From CAWGXG01 sp963826505 (GTDB lineage: Bacteria > Chloroflexota > Anaerolineae > Aggregatilineales > Aggregatilineaceae): a DNA stretch of 64,000 nt. Below are positions 34,050-42,514 of this stretch, piece by piece (the first letter of the stretch is position 1; every line of letters begins with the position of its first letter). Location: the NCBI GenBank assembly GCA_963826505.1, contig CAWGXG010000001.1:248001-312000 (forward strand), written 5' to 3'. The notes under the pieces are model-generated. The model was not told the DNA's origin and did no database searches. It saw nothing but the letters and a program-made list of their open reading frames with translations. The translations under genes and the position numbers were made by a program.

Positions 34050-35495
34050 CTACGGCATCTGCTCCGGCGTGGCGGTCGCGACGGTCGGCGTCGGCGTGAT
34101 GTAGGGTGCGATAGCGGTCGCCGTCTCTCCGGCGATTTCGGTCTGCGTGGCGTAGATGGCCTGCGCCGTGGCGGGCATGTTCGCCAGTTGATCGCTGACA
34201 TCGACGCCGTACATCACCGGGCGGACCACTTCAAACCAGGTCTGGCCGGGCTTGAGATGGATGGGCGTCTGGCCGTCGGCGTACATCAGGTACAGGCCGG
34301 ACTTACCCTGCGAATGCGCCCAGATGCCTTCGTACCACAGTCCATCCCGGAAAATCCAGGCGGTGCCGCGTCCCCACAACTGCGTTTCGATGACGGTGCC
34401 GCCGGTTTCGCTCTCGTAGATGTCGGGCCGGTCGACGTGTTGAGCTTCGAGGATCACAACGTTGTCGGTGGCAAGCTGCTGCCCGGTGACGGCGTCCATG
34501 TGAGGCACGCCGGTGTTATAGCGGTAGTAGCGCCCATCGTCGGCGTGATACTGCCAGCGCGTGTCCTGGCGCGGACTCCAGAAGTTGATGAAGATGTCCA
34601 CGGCGGGCACGCCGTTGGGATCGGGCACGTCCGAGAAACTGAAGCCCCGGACCAACATCCCCTCGTTGACCTGGCGCTCGGTGGCGACATCCCACATCTC
34701 ATAGGTGTTGCCGAACAGCGTATGCTCGAAGGCTTTGGTTTCGTCCGGATAGCGGCAGAAGGGCGGGCAGTTGACGCCGTGCTGCGGCGACAGGGCGCGC
34801 CAATGCCAGTCGGCGGTCAGGATGGCGTTATCGATCCAGGCGTTCGCGCCGCTGTAAGCCAGCAGCGCCTGGAACATCGGCACCAGCTCCAGATCGAGCA
34901 GGCGCGCGCTGCGAATGCTCCCGACTTTCTCCGCGCCCTGGCTGCGGAAGATGGCCGCGAAACGTGTCACCGCGCCTTCCACTTCGTATTCAAACACGAT
35001 GTCCGCCTGAGTCAGACCGCTTTGCGGGCGCACGACTTCGGGGAAATTGGACACCTTGACGATCAGATTGCGGCGGTCGCGCGCTGCCTCGTTGGGATAG
35101 GGCAGGCCGGTCAGCGGGTTGTAATTGTCCGGATACTCACTCGGCCCAACGATGGTCGCGGTCGGGCTGGGAGTGTAGGTCGGCGTGGGTGTCGGCGTGT
35201 TGGTGGCCGTGGCGGTCGGTGTGAAGGACGGTGTCGGCGTCAGAGTCGACGTGGGCGTTAAGGTCGGCGTATCGGTAGCGGTGGGCCGCGGCGTATTGGT
35301 CGGCGGTGGCGTGACAGTCGCTGTCGCGCTGGGACGGGGTGTATTGGTGGGCGGGCTGGTGGGTTGATCTTGCCCGGCAGCGCGCGGTGTCGCCCCGGCG
35401 GACAGGCCGCCCAGCAGCGCCGCGATCACGGCAAAACCCAGGATGATCAGCGCCAAACGCCGCTCGAAATGTCGTAGTGGTCGCGCAGGTCGCAT
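34050..35495 (-). CDS. DUF3048 domain protein with Pro/Thr-rich linker
   Basis: A 481-residue exported protein of the DUF3048 (YerB-like) family. N-terminal signal anchor (LALIILGFAVIAALLGGLSA), then a Pro/Thr-rich spacer of ~75 residues of the type TPTLTPTSTLTP (~45-115), then the DUF3048 core: NPLTGLPY, VKVSNFPEVVRPQSGL, ADIVFEYEVEGAVTRFAA, and later the Gly-rich QLWGRGTAWIFRDGLWYEG. It ends in a second short Thr/Pro stretch. Function of the family is unknown; the linker suggests a display role on the cell surface. Start ATG 35495 with GAGGGG upstream. Confidence 0.85.
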   Translation of the reverse strand: MRPARPLRHFERRLALIILGFAVIAALLGGLSAGATPRAAGQDQPTSPPTNTPRPSATATVTPPPTNTPRPTATDTPTLTPTSTLTPTPSFTPTATATNTPTPTPTYTPSPTATIVGPSEYPDNYNPLTGLPYPNEAARDRRNLIVKVSNFPEVVRPQSGLTQADIVFEYEVEGAVTRFAAIFRSQGAEKVGSIRSARLLDLELVPMFQALLAYSGANAWIDNAILTADWHWRALSPQHGVNCPPFCRYPDETKAFEHTLFGNTYEMWDVATERQVNEGMLVRGFSFSDVPDPNGVPAVDIFINFWSPRQDTRWQYHADDGRYYRYNTGVPHMDAVTGQQLATDNVVILEAQHVDRPDIYESETGGTVIETQLWGRGTAWIFRDGLWYEGIWAHSQGKSGLYLMYADGQTPIHLKPGQTWFEVVRPVMYGVDVSDQLANMPATAQAIYATQTEIAGETATAIAPYITPTPTVATATPEQMP

Positions 35496-35558
35496 AAGAT
35501 GTAAGGACCCCTCAGCTTGTCATCTGCGATGATTGTGCCCGAAACCGGCACGCGGGCC

Positions 35559-35587
35559 AGTATACCGCTTCCGTTCAGGGCTGTACA
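35559..35587 (-). promoter_or_regulatory. Promoter candidate for the DUF3048 gene
   Basis: On the minus strand TGTACA (35587-35582) and TATACT (35564-35559) are separated by 17 nt. It would give a leader of about 60 nt before the ATG at 35495. The rest of the 35496-35811 gap shows no other signal. Confidence 0.4.
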
Positions 35588-35811
35588 GGGGCGCGAACCG
35601 TGCGCTTGGCTGACGGAACAGTCACGCTGAAATTGAAGCGCGGGACCCAGACGACGCTGAGAGGAATCGAGCGGTATGCCAGGGGTGAGGCCGCTGCACA
35701 TCCGGTAATGCGCCCTCTCAGCTTCGCCGCCCGCTTCGTGATCCCCCTTGTTTTTTCTGACAGGAAGGGTTAAAAGAAGATCAATCCTGGATGTGTGGAG
35801 GCCGAACGCCG

Positions 35812-38163
35812 ATGATGTACGACGAGCACAACGATTTCAGCGATTACCAGCCGATGCCCAAAGTGCTGCAACTGTACCTGGTGATCTCGCAATACCCGGT
35901 CCTCAGCCGCACGATTCGCACAGCGGCTGCGTGAGGAGATCTTCAACCGGGGCATCATCACGCAAGAAGCCTTCGAGCGCGAGGTCTTCCAGAAGGCGAT
36001 TGAGTCGCAGAAGCGCGAAGGCATCATCGAGCCGCTGGGCGAGGAGTCGCCCGCCGACTGGGACAAGCGCGTGCGTTACATTCGCGCCCACCTCACCGAT
36101 TTCTACTTCGCCTACAACCTGCCCTATTCGTTGTTCGAGGAAATTTTGGCCGACACGCTGCACCACCGCGTGCCCGATCGCGAAGTGCGCCTGACCTTCA
36201 ACCCGGAGATCGCGCCGTGGGACCTGCTGTTCAACGAGGGCGAGCGGCTGGCGCATCTCAAGCCGGACGAGCAGGCCAAAGTCAAACACCACATGCGCGA
36301 GATCGTCGTCGTGTTGATCAAAGGCATGATCAGCGATCACCTGACGTTCGTCGGGCTGGCGAAAGAGGTCTTCACCATCGACGATCTGAAGATGATCCGC
36401 AACCGGCGCATCGGTCGCGGCAAAATCGGCGGCAAGGCGGCCGGGATGCTGCTGGCCTGGAAGATGTTGCAATGCGCGGGCAGCGAATCCGGCGTGGATC
36501 CGGACCTGATCACGATTCCGAACTCATATTACGTCGGCTCGGACGTGTTCTACGAGGTCGCACGAATACAACGATTTCCACGCGATCATGAATCAGAAGT
36601 ACAAGTCACGCGAGGAGATCGTCTCGGATTACCCGGCCATTTACGAACGCTATCGCCGGGCCGAGCTGCCGCCGCATATTCTCGATCAACTGGCCGCGCT
36701 GCTGGATCAGGTCGGGCCGACGCCGCTCATTTTCCGCTCGTCCAGCCTGCTCGAAGACAGTTTTTCGACCTCGTTCGCGGGCAAATATGACAGTTTCTTT
36801 CTGCCCAACAACGACACGCCCGAGAAGAACCTCGAAGCGGCGAAAGACGCCATCCTTAAAATCTATGCCAGCACGCTCAGCCCGGACGCGCTGATCTACC
36901 GGCAGCGCATGGGGCTGGTGGATTTCGACGAGCGCATGGCGATCCTGATTCAGAAGGTCGAGGGGCACCGCTACGGGAATTATCTCTTTCCGATGCTCGC
37001 GGGGGTCGGCTTCAGCCGCAACCCGTTTCGTTGGAGCTCGAAAATCAGGCGCGAGGATGGGCTGCTGCGCGTGGTGTGCGGGCTGGGGACGCGTGCCGTC
37101 GATCGCTCGTCGGACGATTACCCGCGCATGATCGCGTTATCGCACCCGCATCTGCGCCCTGAAACGCGCCTGGAACAACTCCGGCGCTACTCGCAGCACC
37201 TGATCGACGTGATCGACCTGGAACAAAACACGCTGCACCACGCTGCCGATCCGCGACGTGATCGACGCATCGTTTCCGGCGCTGCGCCTGATCGCCGCGC
37301 GGGATGACGGGTTCAACCTCCAACCGTTCATCACGCGCCCCGCGTCCGTGGACCCGTCGGAGCTGGTCTTCACCTTCGATCCGCTGGCGCGCGATGTCAC
37401 GTTCACCACGACGATGCGCAACCTGTTGGGATTCTTGCAGCGCAGCTATGAGCGCCCGGTCGATATCGAATATGCGATCGAGGTCACGCAGACGTGGCCC
37501 AAACCTGAATACCGGATTTCGCTGTTGCAGTGTCGCCCGCTGAGCGAACACGAGTCCGACACGTCGCGGCATGTGCCCGAAGATGTGCCGGAGGATTTGC
37601 AGCTGTTTTCGGCGCGTCGCCAGATTCCTGAAGGCGTCGTGGAGCGCGTGCGTTATATCGTGTACGTCGATCCGCGCGCCTATCACCGCATTCGCACGGG
37701 AGAGCGGCGTTTGCAGGTCGGGCGCGTAGTGGGGCGGCTCAATGAGCGGCTGAAGGATGATCCATTCGTGTTGATGGGGCCGGGGCGCTGGGGCACATCC
37801 GATATTAACCTGGGCGTCAAGGTGACCTATTCCGACATCTATAACAGTCTCGCGCTGATCGAGATCGCCTATTCGGATGGCAGCGGCACGCCCGAAATGG
37901 CGTATGGCACGCACTTCTTCCAGGATCTCGTCGAGGCGAAGATTTTCCCGCTGGCGCTGTTCCCACATGATCCGGGCGTGGTCTATAACTGGGACTACTT
38001 CAAACACGCGCCTAATGTGCTGTGCGAGCTGCTGCCGGATGATGGGGACATGGGGAGCGTGATCAAGGTGATCGATGTCCCCGCGACGAGTGATGGCTGC
38101 CTGCTAGAGATCGTGATGGATGGCGAACAGGATAACGCGCTGGGCTATTTGAGGCTTTATTGA
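35812..38163 (+). pseudogene. PEP/pyruvate-binding (PPDK_N) domain protein, three +1 frameshifts
   Basis: Three successive frames join into one protein of about 782 residues. Order: start MMYDEHNDFSDYQPM (ATG 35812 behind GGAGG), shift at ~35917-35920; a helical region to NSYYVGSDVFYEVA, shift at ~36560-36564; the PEP-synthase-type ATP-grasp region LIFRSSSLLEDSFSTSFAGKY, ILIQKVEG and VGFSRNPF, shift at ~37236-37239; then the C-terminal part with LMGPGRWGTSDINLGV. Correcting each shift by removing one base gives smooth sequence (FYEVA-EYNDFHAIM; NTLH-TLPIRDVIDASF). The phospho-His and PEP-binding barrel domains of real PEP synthase are missing, so it is a stand-alone nucleotide-binding type. 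Either sequencing error or recent decay. Confidence 0.75.
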
Positions 38164-38348
38164 AGCTGATAGTCCAGGGCTCGCCCCCGATCGACACGGT
38201 TGTGAGGCGGGGTCGAAGCTTGCTCGCTCTCATCTACGTGGCTGTCGAACGCGGGATCTTGACCGGTGAAGGATCTTCTTGTATGCTCTTTCTTAGGTAG
38301 AACATATGTACTACTTTCGTTAAGGAGCATAGAAGGAAGGAATCTCCC

Positions 38349-38900
38349 ATGGAGTTGTCAGCAGAACAACGCGGAGAACTACTTAGCACCTTGAGCGCCC
38401 GATTTGAAAAGCACATGGGCCGCCACAAAGGTCTTGAATGGGCGAAAGTACAGGCCAGGCTGGAAGCCCATCCTGAAAAACTGTGGTCACTCAACGAAAT
38501 GGAACGCACTGGCGGCGAACCGGATGTGGTTGGTCATGATCAAAAGACGGGCGAGTATATTTTTTATGATTGTTCAGCGGAAAGTCCCAAAGGCCGCAGA
38601 AATGTGTGCTACGACCGTGAAGCGCTGGACGAACGGAAAGAACACAAACCGGAAAACAGCGCGCTTGATATGGCAGCCGCCATGGGCATTGAGATCTTGA
38701 CGGAAGAACAATATCGAGCGTTACAGAAACTTGGAAATTTCGATACGAAAACGTCGAGCTGGGTGAAAACTCCTTCTGAAATCAGAAAACTTGGCGGCGC
38801 TCTCTTTGTCGATCGGCGCTACGACCATGTCTTCGTGTACCACAACGGCGCGATCTCGTATTACAGTGCCAGGGGGTTCCGTGGCTCGCTACGGGTCTGA
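38349..38900 (+). CDS. DUF4256 domain-containing protein
   Basis: A 183-residue soluble protein of the DUF4256 family, unknown function: LLSTLSARFEKHMGRHKGL, KLWSLNEMERTGGEPDVV, EYIFYDCSAESPKGRRNVCYD, DMAAAMGIEILTEEQYRALQ and a C-terminal YDHVFVYHNGAISYYSARGF. It fills the family length. SD AAGGAAGG lies before ATG 38349. The base composition (many A-ending codons, for example GAACAACGCGGAGAACTACT) is visibly lower in GC than its neighbours, suggesting recent acquisition. It stands alone between the broken PPDK_N gene and a terminator. Confidence 0.85.
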   Translation: MELSAEQRGELLSTLSARFEKHMGRHKGLEWAKVQARLEAHPEKLWSLNEMERTGGEPDVVGHDQKTGEYIFYDCSAESPKGRRNVCYDREALDERKEHKPENSALDMAAAMGIEILTEEQYRALQKLGNFDTKTSSWVKTPSEIRKLGGALFVDRRYDHVFVYHNGAISYYSARGFRGSLRV

Positions 38901-38947
38901 ATTTTGTCCCGGCAGCTAGAGTTGAGCACGGATCACCTGAAGAAAAT

Positions 38948-38975
38948 CCTATCCCCTGGCTCGCCGGGGGATAGG
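38948..38975 (-). terminator. Terminator of the repeat-protein operon
   Basis: CCTATCCCCTGG and CCGGGGGATAGG form a 12-bp stem (one G-T pair) with a CTCG loop. Read on the minus strand it is followed by ATTTTCT, 50 bp past the stop of the repeat-protein gene. Confidence 0.65.
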
Positions 38976-39025
38976 GCAAAAAGTACACGGGATGCGGTGG
39001 GCGCGGCCAACGATCTGGGAAAGTG

Positions 39026-40681
39026 CTACTCGTCGGTGTCGGTATCATCCATGTCATCGGACTCGGGCGCGGACTGGCGCTCGGCCCGGCGGCGGCGGAT
39101 CAGGTCGCGCAGCGTGATCTCCGGATTGGATTCACGCGCGGCTTCGATGTCGTCGGTGGTGATGCCCAGTGCCACGAGATCGAGCAGATCGCCCGGCGAC
39201 ACCCGACGAAACCCCAGATCGCGCAGGTCGTCCACGAGTTGGTACGCGAACCGCTCGGTTAAGCGCTGTTCAGCCTGCCGCAGCCCGATCACGTCGCGGG
39301 GCGTCAGGTCGCCCTCGCGCTCGGCGCGGGCCTCTTCCACGTAGGACCGATCCACGTCCAATATCCACAGCTTGATCAGTTGGCGCAGCGGCACCGACTC
39401 GAACCCGGCGGCGCGCATTTCCTCCGGAAAAGCCGGATCGAAATCGTGGATATGCAGTTGGATGACATCGCGCGCGGTCAGATCGCCATAACCGCTCGCG
39501 GCCAACCCGTCGCGTACCTGCTGGATGTAGCCGGGATCCACACCGTGGATGCCGAACTCGCGAATCTCGCGCGTGGTGATGTGCGGGAAGTGCTCGCGCA
39601 TGTTGGCCACATAGTCGGGATCGATGTCGTGGATGCCTAGCTCGCGGATGTCGCGCGCACTGATCTGTGGGAAGTGTTCGCGCATGCGGGCCACGTAATC
39701 GGGATCGATGGCGTGGATGCCGAACTCGCGGATGTCGCGCGCGCTGATCTGCGGGAAGTGCTCGCGCATTTGGGCTACGTAAACGGGGTCGATGCCATGA
39801 ATGCCGAATTCGCGGATGTCGCGCGTGCTGATCTGCGGGAAGTGCTCGCGCATTTGAGCCACGTAATCGGGGTCGATGCCGTGAATGCCAAATTCGCGAA
39901 TTTCGCGGGGATCGATCTGCGGGAAGTGTTCGCGCATGCGGGCGACATAATCGGGGTCGATGCCGTGGATGCCGAACTCGCGCAGGTCCCGCACGCTGAT
40001 GTCGGGGTAGGCGGCGACCATTCCCGCGACATAGCGCGGGTTCAGGCCGTGAATGCGCAGCTCCACCAGGTCGCGCACGCGCAAATCGCTTAGCCCGGCC
40101 TCGTGCATCTGCCGGATGAACTCTGGTGTGATCTGGTGAACGCGCAGCTCCTCCAGCTCACCTTGATTGAGGCTTTCGATGCCAAAGGCTTGCAGGGCTT
40201 CGCGCAGCTCACTGGTGCGGATGTCCCAGCCGGGGCCAAAGCCGCGCTTGCGTTTGAAAGCGAAACCTGCCCGCGGCATAGGCGGACGCGGTGGGACCGG
40301 CATGTGTGGCGTATTCGGCATATGCGGCGGCACAGGCGGACGTGGGGGGCGCGGTCCGCGCCAGGCACCGCCCGGCGGCCCGCCAAAGGGTCCCCAGCCG
40401 CGCCCTCGTAGCGGACCCTCGAAATCGTCGAGATCCTCGAGGTCTTCAAAATCATCAAGATCTACGAGATCTTCGAACTCCTCGTAGATGTCTTCTTCAT
40501 TGGGGAACACGCCGTGTTTGTGTTTGTGCTCATGCTTATGTTCATGCTTGTGCTGGTGGGGTGTGGCGTCCGGGGGTGGGTCTTCGGGCCCGTCCAGCTC
40601 GCGGATCAGGCGTTCGGCCTCGTCGATCGTGATCTTCTTCTCGGCGAGCATCTGCAAAATCTGTAACCGTTCTTCTGCCAT
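39026..40681 (-). CDS. SHOCT-like domain protein with 28-residue repeats
   Basis: A 551-residue protein, soluble by sequence. The N-terminus (EERLQILQMLAEKKITIDEA) is the short SHOCT/LiaX-like helical pair, also present at the end of the adjacent DUF2089 protein. A His/Lys-rich segment (HQHKHEHKHEHKHKHG, ~40-56), a Glu/Asp/Leu-rich acidic stretch, a Gly/Pro-rich linker and then repeats follow: six near-identical 28-residue copies built on REFGIHGIDPDYVARMREHF, with more divergent copies before and after. Such repeats occur at the C-terminus of some M56/BlaR1-type peptidase proteins. The His-rich run may bind metal. ATG 40681 has AGGAG 8 nt upstream. It probably shares an operon with the DUF2089 gene, 154 bp upstream. 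Confidence 0.75.
   Translation of the reverse strand: MAEERLQILQMLAEKKITIDEAERLIRELDGPEDPPPDATPHQHKHEHKHEHKHKHGVFPNEEDIYEEFEDLVDLDDFEDLEDLDDFEGPLRGRGWGPFGGPPGGAWRGPRPPRPPVPPHMPNTPHMPVPPRPPMPRAGFAFKRKRGFGPGWDIRTSELREALQAFGIESLNQGELEELRVHQITPEFIRQMHEAGLSDLRVRDLVELRIHGLNPRYVAGMVAAYPDISVRDLREFGIHGIDPDYVARMREHFPQIDPREIREFGIHGIDPDYVAQMREHFPQISTRDIREFGIHGIDPVYVAQMREHFPQISARDIREFGIHAIDPDYVARMREHFPQISARDIRELGIHDIDPDYVANMREHFPHITTREIREFGIHGVDPGYIQQVRDGLAASGYGDLTARDVIQLHIHDFDPAFPEEMRAAGFESVPLRQLIKLWILDVDRSYVEEARAEREGDLTPRDVIGLRQAEQRLTERFAYQLVDDLRDLGFRRVSPGDLLDLVALGITTDDIEAARESNPEITLRDLIRRRRAERQSAPESDDMDDTDTDE
39541..40010 (-). repeat. Six 84-bp tandem repeats inside the repeat-protein gene
   Basis: The word GTGGATGCC or a one-base variant recurs at 39545, 39629, 39713, 39797, 39881 and 39965, an exact 84-bp period. 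Each copy encodes one 28-residue unit; the copies differ by only a few bases, indicating recent expansion or gene conversion. Confidence 0.85.
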
Positions 40682-40835
40682 GTGTCCATCTCCTGAAGTG
40701 GGGTGGATGGGCGCTTTCAAAAAGCGCGCAATACGGATACAATGGCAGTCAGGTGCTGAGTCACCGCGAGACGACGGGCCGCCGGGTCAAGGGCAAAGTT
40801 GATTGCCGGGGGTCTGTCGTTTTTGTGTGGCGCGC

Positions 40836-41231
40836 CTAGGGCGAGTCACTGCGGGTCAATGACGCCAGCCGCTGTGCTGCCTCTTCGATGGGAAGGTCTC
40901 CCCGTTCAACCGCTGCCAATATCTCCCGCCGCTGCGCCGTAAGGTCTTTGGGCGGCGCGTCAGCCTCCAGCCGGAGCTGTAAGGACTGGATGACCGCGTC
41001 CAAATGACTGCGGATCGTCCAATAGCCCAGGCCAGTTTCGCGTTCCATCTCCTTGACATTGCCCCGGCACGCGACGAATAACTCCATAAAGCGCAGATCA
41101 TCGTCGGGCAGGCGGCAGAACGTACAGCCGGTATAGCGACCGCGCACGACCGTATCGCAGGCCGTGCAGCTCATCTCGGTGACGATCATGGGACTGCCGC
41201 AAGATGGACAGTGGGTAAGCAAGCGGTGCAT
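40836..41231 (-). CDS. DUF2089 domain-containing putative regulator
   Basis: A 131-residue protein of the DUF2089 family. N-terminal zinc ribbon (CPSCGSPM...CTACDTVV), a third CTFC pair, then a helix-turn-helix-like region (FMELFVACRGNVKEMERETG and GYWTIRSHLDAVI), and a C-terminal SHOCT-like helical pair (REILAAVERGDLPIEEAAQRL). The HTH resembles sigma-factor region 4, so DNA binding is likely. ATG 41231 has GGAGGGTGA upstream; the frame from 41246 has none. The same helical module starts the downstream repeat protein, suggesting the two interact or belong to one regulatory unit. Confidence 0.85.
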   Translation of the reverse strand: MHRLLTHCPSCGSPMIVTEMSCTACDTVVRGRYTGCTFCRLPDDDLRFMELFVACRGNVKEMERETGLGYWTIRSHLDAVIQSLQLRLEADAPPKDLTAQRREILAAVERGDLPIEEAAQRLASLTRSDSP

Positions 41232-41253
41232 AGGATCACCCTCCATGTTGATC

Positions 41254-41281
41254 AGTATAGTGAATTTTAGGTGATTGTCAA
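41254..41281 (-). promoter_or_regulatory. Strong sigma-70 promoter of the DUF2089 operon
   Basis: Minus strand TTGACA (41281-41276) and TATACT (41259-41254) with a 16-nt spacer. The ATG is 23 bp beyond the -10, so the leader is short. Confidence 0.65.
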
Positions 41282-41292
41282 TAGGTTATCAA

Positions 41293-41337
41293 AAAATTTT
41301 GGTATCAATGCCAAAATTTTTGGTTTCTGCCAAAATC
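41293..41337. repeat. Tandem TTTTGG/CCAAAA inverted repeats
   Basis: AAAATTTTGG-TATCAATG-CCAAAATTTT (41293-41320) is a perfect 10-bp inverted repeat, overlapped by TTTTTGG-TTTCTG-CCAAAA (41316-41336). They lie just upstream of the DUF2089 promoter and just after the TauE/SafE stop codon. They may be operator sites, or an AT-rich terminator of the TauE/SafE gene, since on the minus strand the first one ends in six T. Confidence 0.55.
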
Positions 41338-42063
41338 TTAATCGAACAGCAGCATAATTCCCGCCAGGAACAGTAGCGCCAGCATCATCTGTTCGAAGCG
41401 CGCCGCGTTGATGCGCTTGAGCAGGGCTTTGCCCGCCAGCACGCCCAACGGAATCAAGGGCAGGACCCACAGGCTGTTCAGCAGGCGATCCACTTGGAGC
41501 ACGTCGGTTGCGAGGAACATCGGCAGCTTGAGGAGATTCACCACGAAGAAGAATGCGACCGTCGTCCCGATGAAGGGCACGGGCGTGAGTCCGCGCAGCA
41601 GCAGGTAGGCGGTGATGGGCGGCGCGCCGACATTGGCCAGCGCCGATCCGAAGCCGGAGCCAAAACCCGCCAGCCAGCCGTGCCACTCGCGCGGGGAATA
41701 AGCGAGCGCGGTCAGGCGCGTGCTGCCCAGTTTGTAACTCGCCGCGACCAGCGTGAACACACCCAACACGCGCCGCAAGGCTTCGTCAGGCAACACGGCC
41801 AGCAGGGTCACGCCTAGCACGACTCCGATCACGGCGGCGGGCAGCATCAAGCGCAGGGCGTGCGAGTCCCAGGTGCGCCAGTAGACCGGCAGCGCGAACC
41901 AGTCGCCCACGAGCAGCATGGGCAGCGTCAGCGCGACGGCGTCCGACACGGGCATGGTCAGGCTGAGCAGCGGGACCAGCAGCGCGCCGGGCACGGGTCC
42001 CAGCCCGCCTTTGATCAGCCCGACGGCGAGCGCGGCGAGGATCAGCACGAGTGTGTGTGACAT
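41338..42063 (-). CDS. TauE/SafE family anion permease
   Basis: A 241-residue membrane protein with about eight hydrophobic segments, of the sulfite exporter TauE/SafE family (sulfonate or other organic anion transport). The two halves show the family repeat GLIKGGLGPVPGALLVPLLS and LAGFGSGFGSALANVGAPPI. The ATG at 42063 begins MSHTLVLILAALAVGL; the longer frame (to 42240) reads through promoter DNA and is rejected. SD is weak. The gene diverges from the leader transcript that starts near 42192. Confidence 0.85.
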   Translation of the reverse strand: MSHTLVLILAALAVGLIKGGLGPVPGALLVPLLSLTMPVSDAVALTLPMLLVGDWFALPVYWRTWDSHALRLMLPAAVIGVVLGVTLLAVLPDEALRRVLGVFTLVAASYKLGSTRLTALAYSPREWHGWLAGFGSGFGSALANVGAPPITAYLLLRGLTPVPFIGTTVAFFFVVNLLKLPMFLATDVLQVDRLLNSLWVLPLIPLGVLAGKALLKRINAARFEQMMLALLFLAGIMLLFD

Positions 42064-42156
42064 AGGGGTTTGCTTTCGATGCGTTTTGTCCGACCGGCGG
42101 AAAGTATACCGCGTGCACGCTGCGCGTGGGGAAAAACGGGCAAGTCCAGTTTGACC

Positions 42157-42185
42157 TTGACCCACGCCGGGGGCTGTGCTATAAA
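42157..42185 (+). promoter_or_regulatory. Strong sigma-70 promoter of the structured leader
   Basis: TTGACC (42157-42162) and TATAAA (42180-42185), each 5 of 6 to consensus, are spaced by exactly 17 nt. A second TTGACC is immediately upstream (42151-42156). Transcription would start near 42192. Confidence 0.65.
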
Positions 42186-42191
42186 TGCCCC

Positions 42192-42370
42192 AATTGTGAA
42201 AGGAAACACTGGTCCAATGGCAAACTAGCAGGAATTTCACGCGGCATCTGTCGCCCGACTTCCCAGTAAGGGGAGCCGGCGCTGCCGCATGGCGCCTGCT
42301 GGTCCTAATCCTCTATACAGCGTCACCGATGATCGCGGTCGAACCGCAGGCGTATGGTCTGCGGTTTTTT
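42192..42370 (+). ncRNA. Attenuator-like structured leader RNA
   Basis: The ~180-nt region between promoter and terminator contains mutually exclusive pairings. Segment 1 AGCAGG (42227-42232) pairs with segment 2 CCTGCT (42295-42300), closing an irregular hairpin that also has GCGGCA/TGCCGC (42241-42246 with 42283-42288) and CTTCCC/GGGGAG (42259-42264 with 42270-42275). Segment 2 (CGCCTGC, 42293-42299) can instead pair with segment 3 (GCAGGCG, 42346-42352). Segment 3 is also the left arm of the terminator (AACCGCAG with CTGCGGTT). A small hairpin GCGGT/ACCGC (42335-42347) competes as well. Thus 1:2 allows termination and 2:3 prevents it. I match it to no known riboswitch or T-box; a free-standing small RNA is the alternative. 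Confidence 0.5.
42342..42370 (+). terminator. Rho-independent terminator in the leader
   Basis: AACCGCAG (42342-42349) and CTGCGGTT (42359-42366) form an 8-bp stem with a 9-nt loop, ending in six T (42365-42370). It lies 70 bp before the next possible start codon, not after a gene. Confidence 0.8.
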
Positions 42371-42514
42371 GTTGTTCCGCCGGAGGATCGGCCCGCTTTC
42401 GCACTGTTAACGCGTTAGTACACACTAGAGGAGCACAGCATGACTTAACAAACGACTCACACCCGCGAACGCATCATCACGCGCGCCTTCGACAGCCTTG
42501 ACGATCTCGCCCTG

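Noticed and set aside
33969..35261. A 430-codon plus-strand frame over the DUF3048 gene
   Set aside because: Antisense shadow of a gene with clear DUF3048 motifs and signal anchor.
39541..40010. 84-bp tandem repeat as a CRISPR array
   Set aside because: Copies are contiguous, in frame, without variable spacers and encode a repeated peptide.
42290..42352. Possible tRNA: GCCTGC...GCAGGC acceptor-like pairing with a GGTCGAACC arm
   Set aside because: Too short (about 58 nt), the T-loop is not TTCGA-type with seven bases and no anticodon arm can be drawn; better explained as antiterminator pairing.
42192..42370. 6S RNA or SRP RNA identity for the leader RNA
   Set aside because: Length fits 6S, but a convincing closing stem for the 5' and 3' ends was not found, and the SRP GGAAGGAAGC-type motif is absent.
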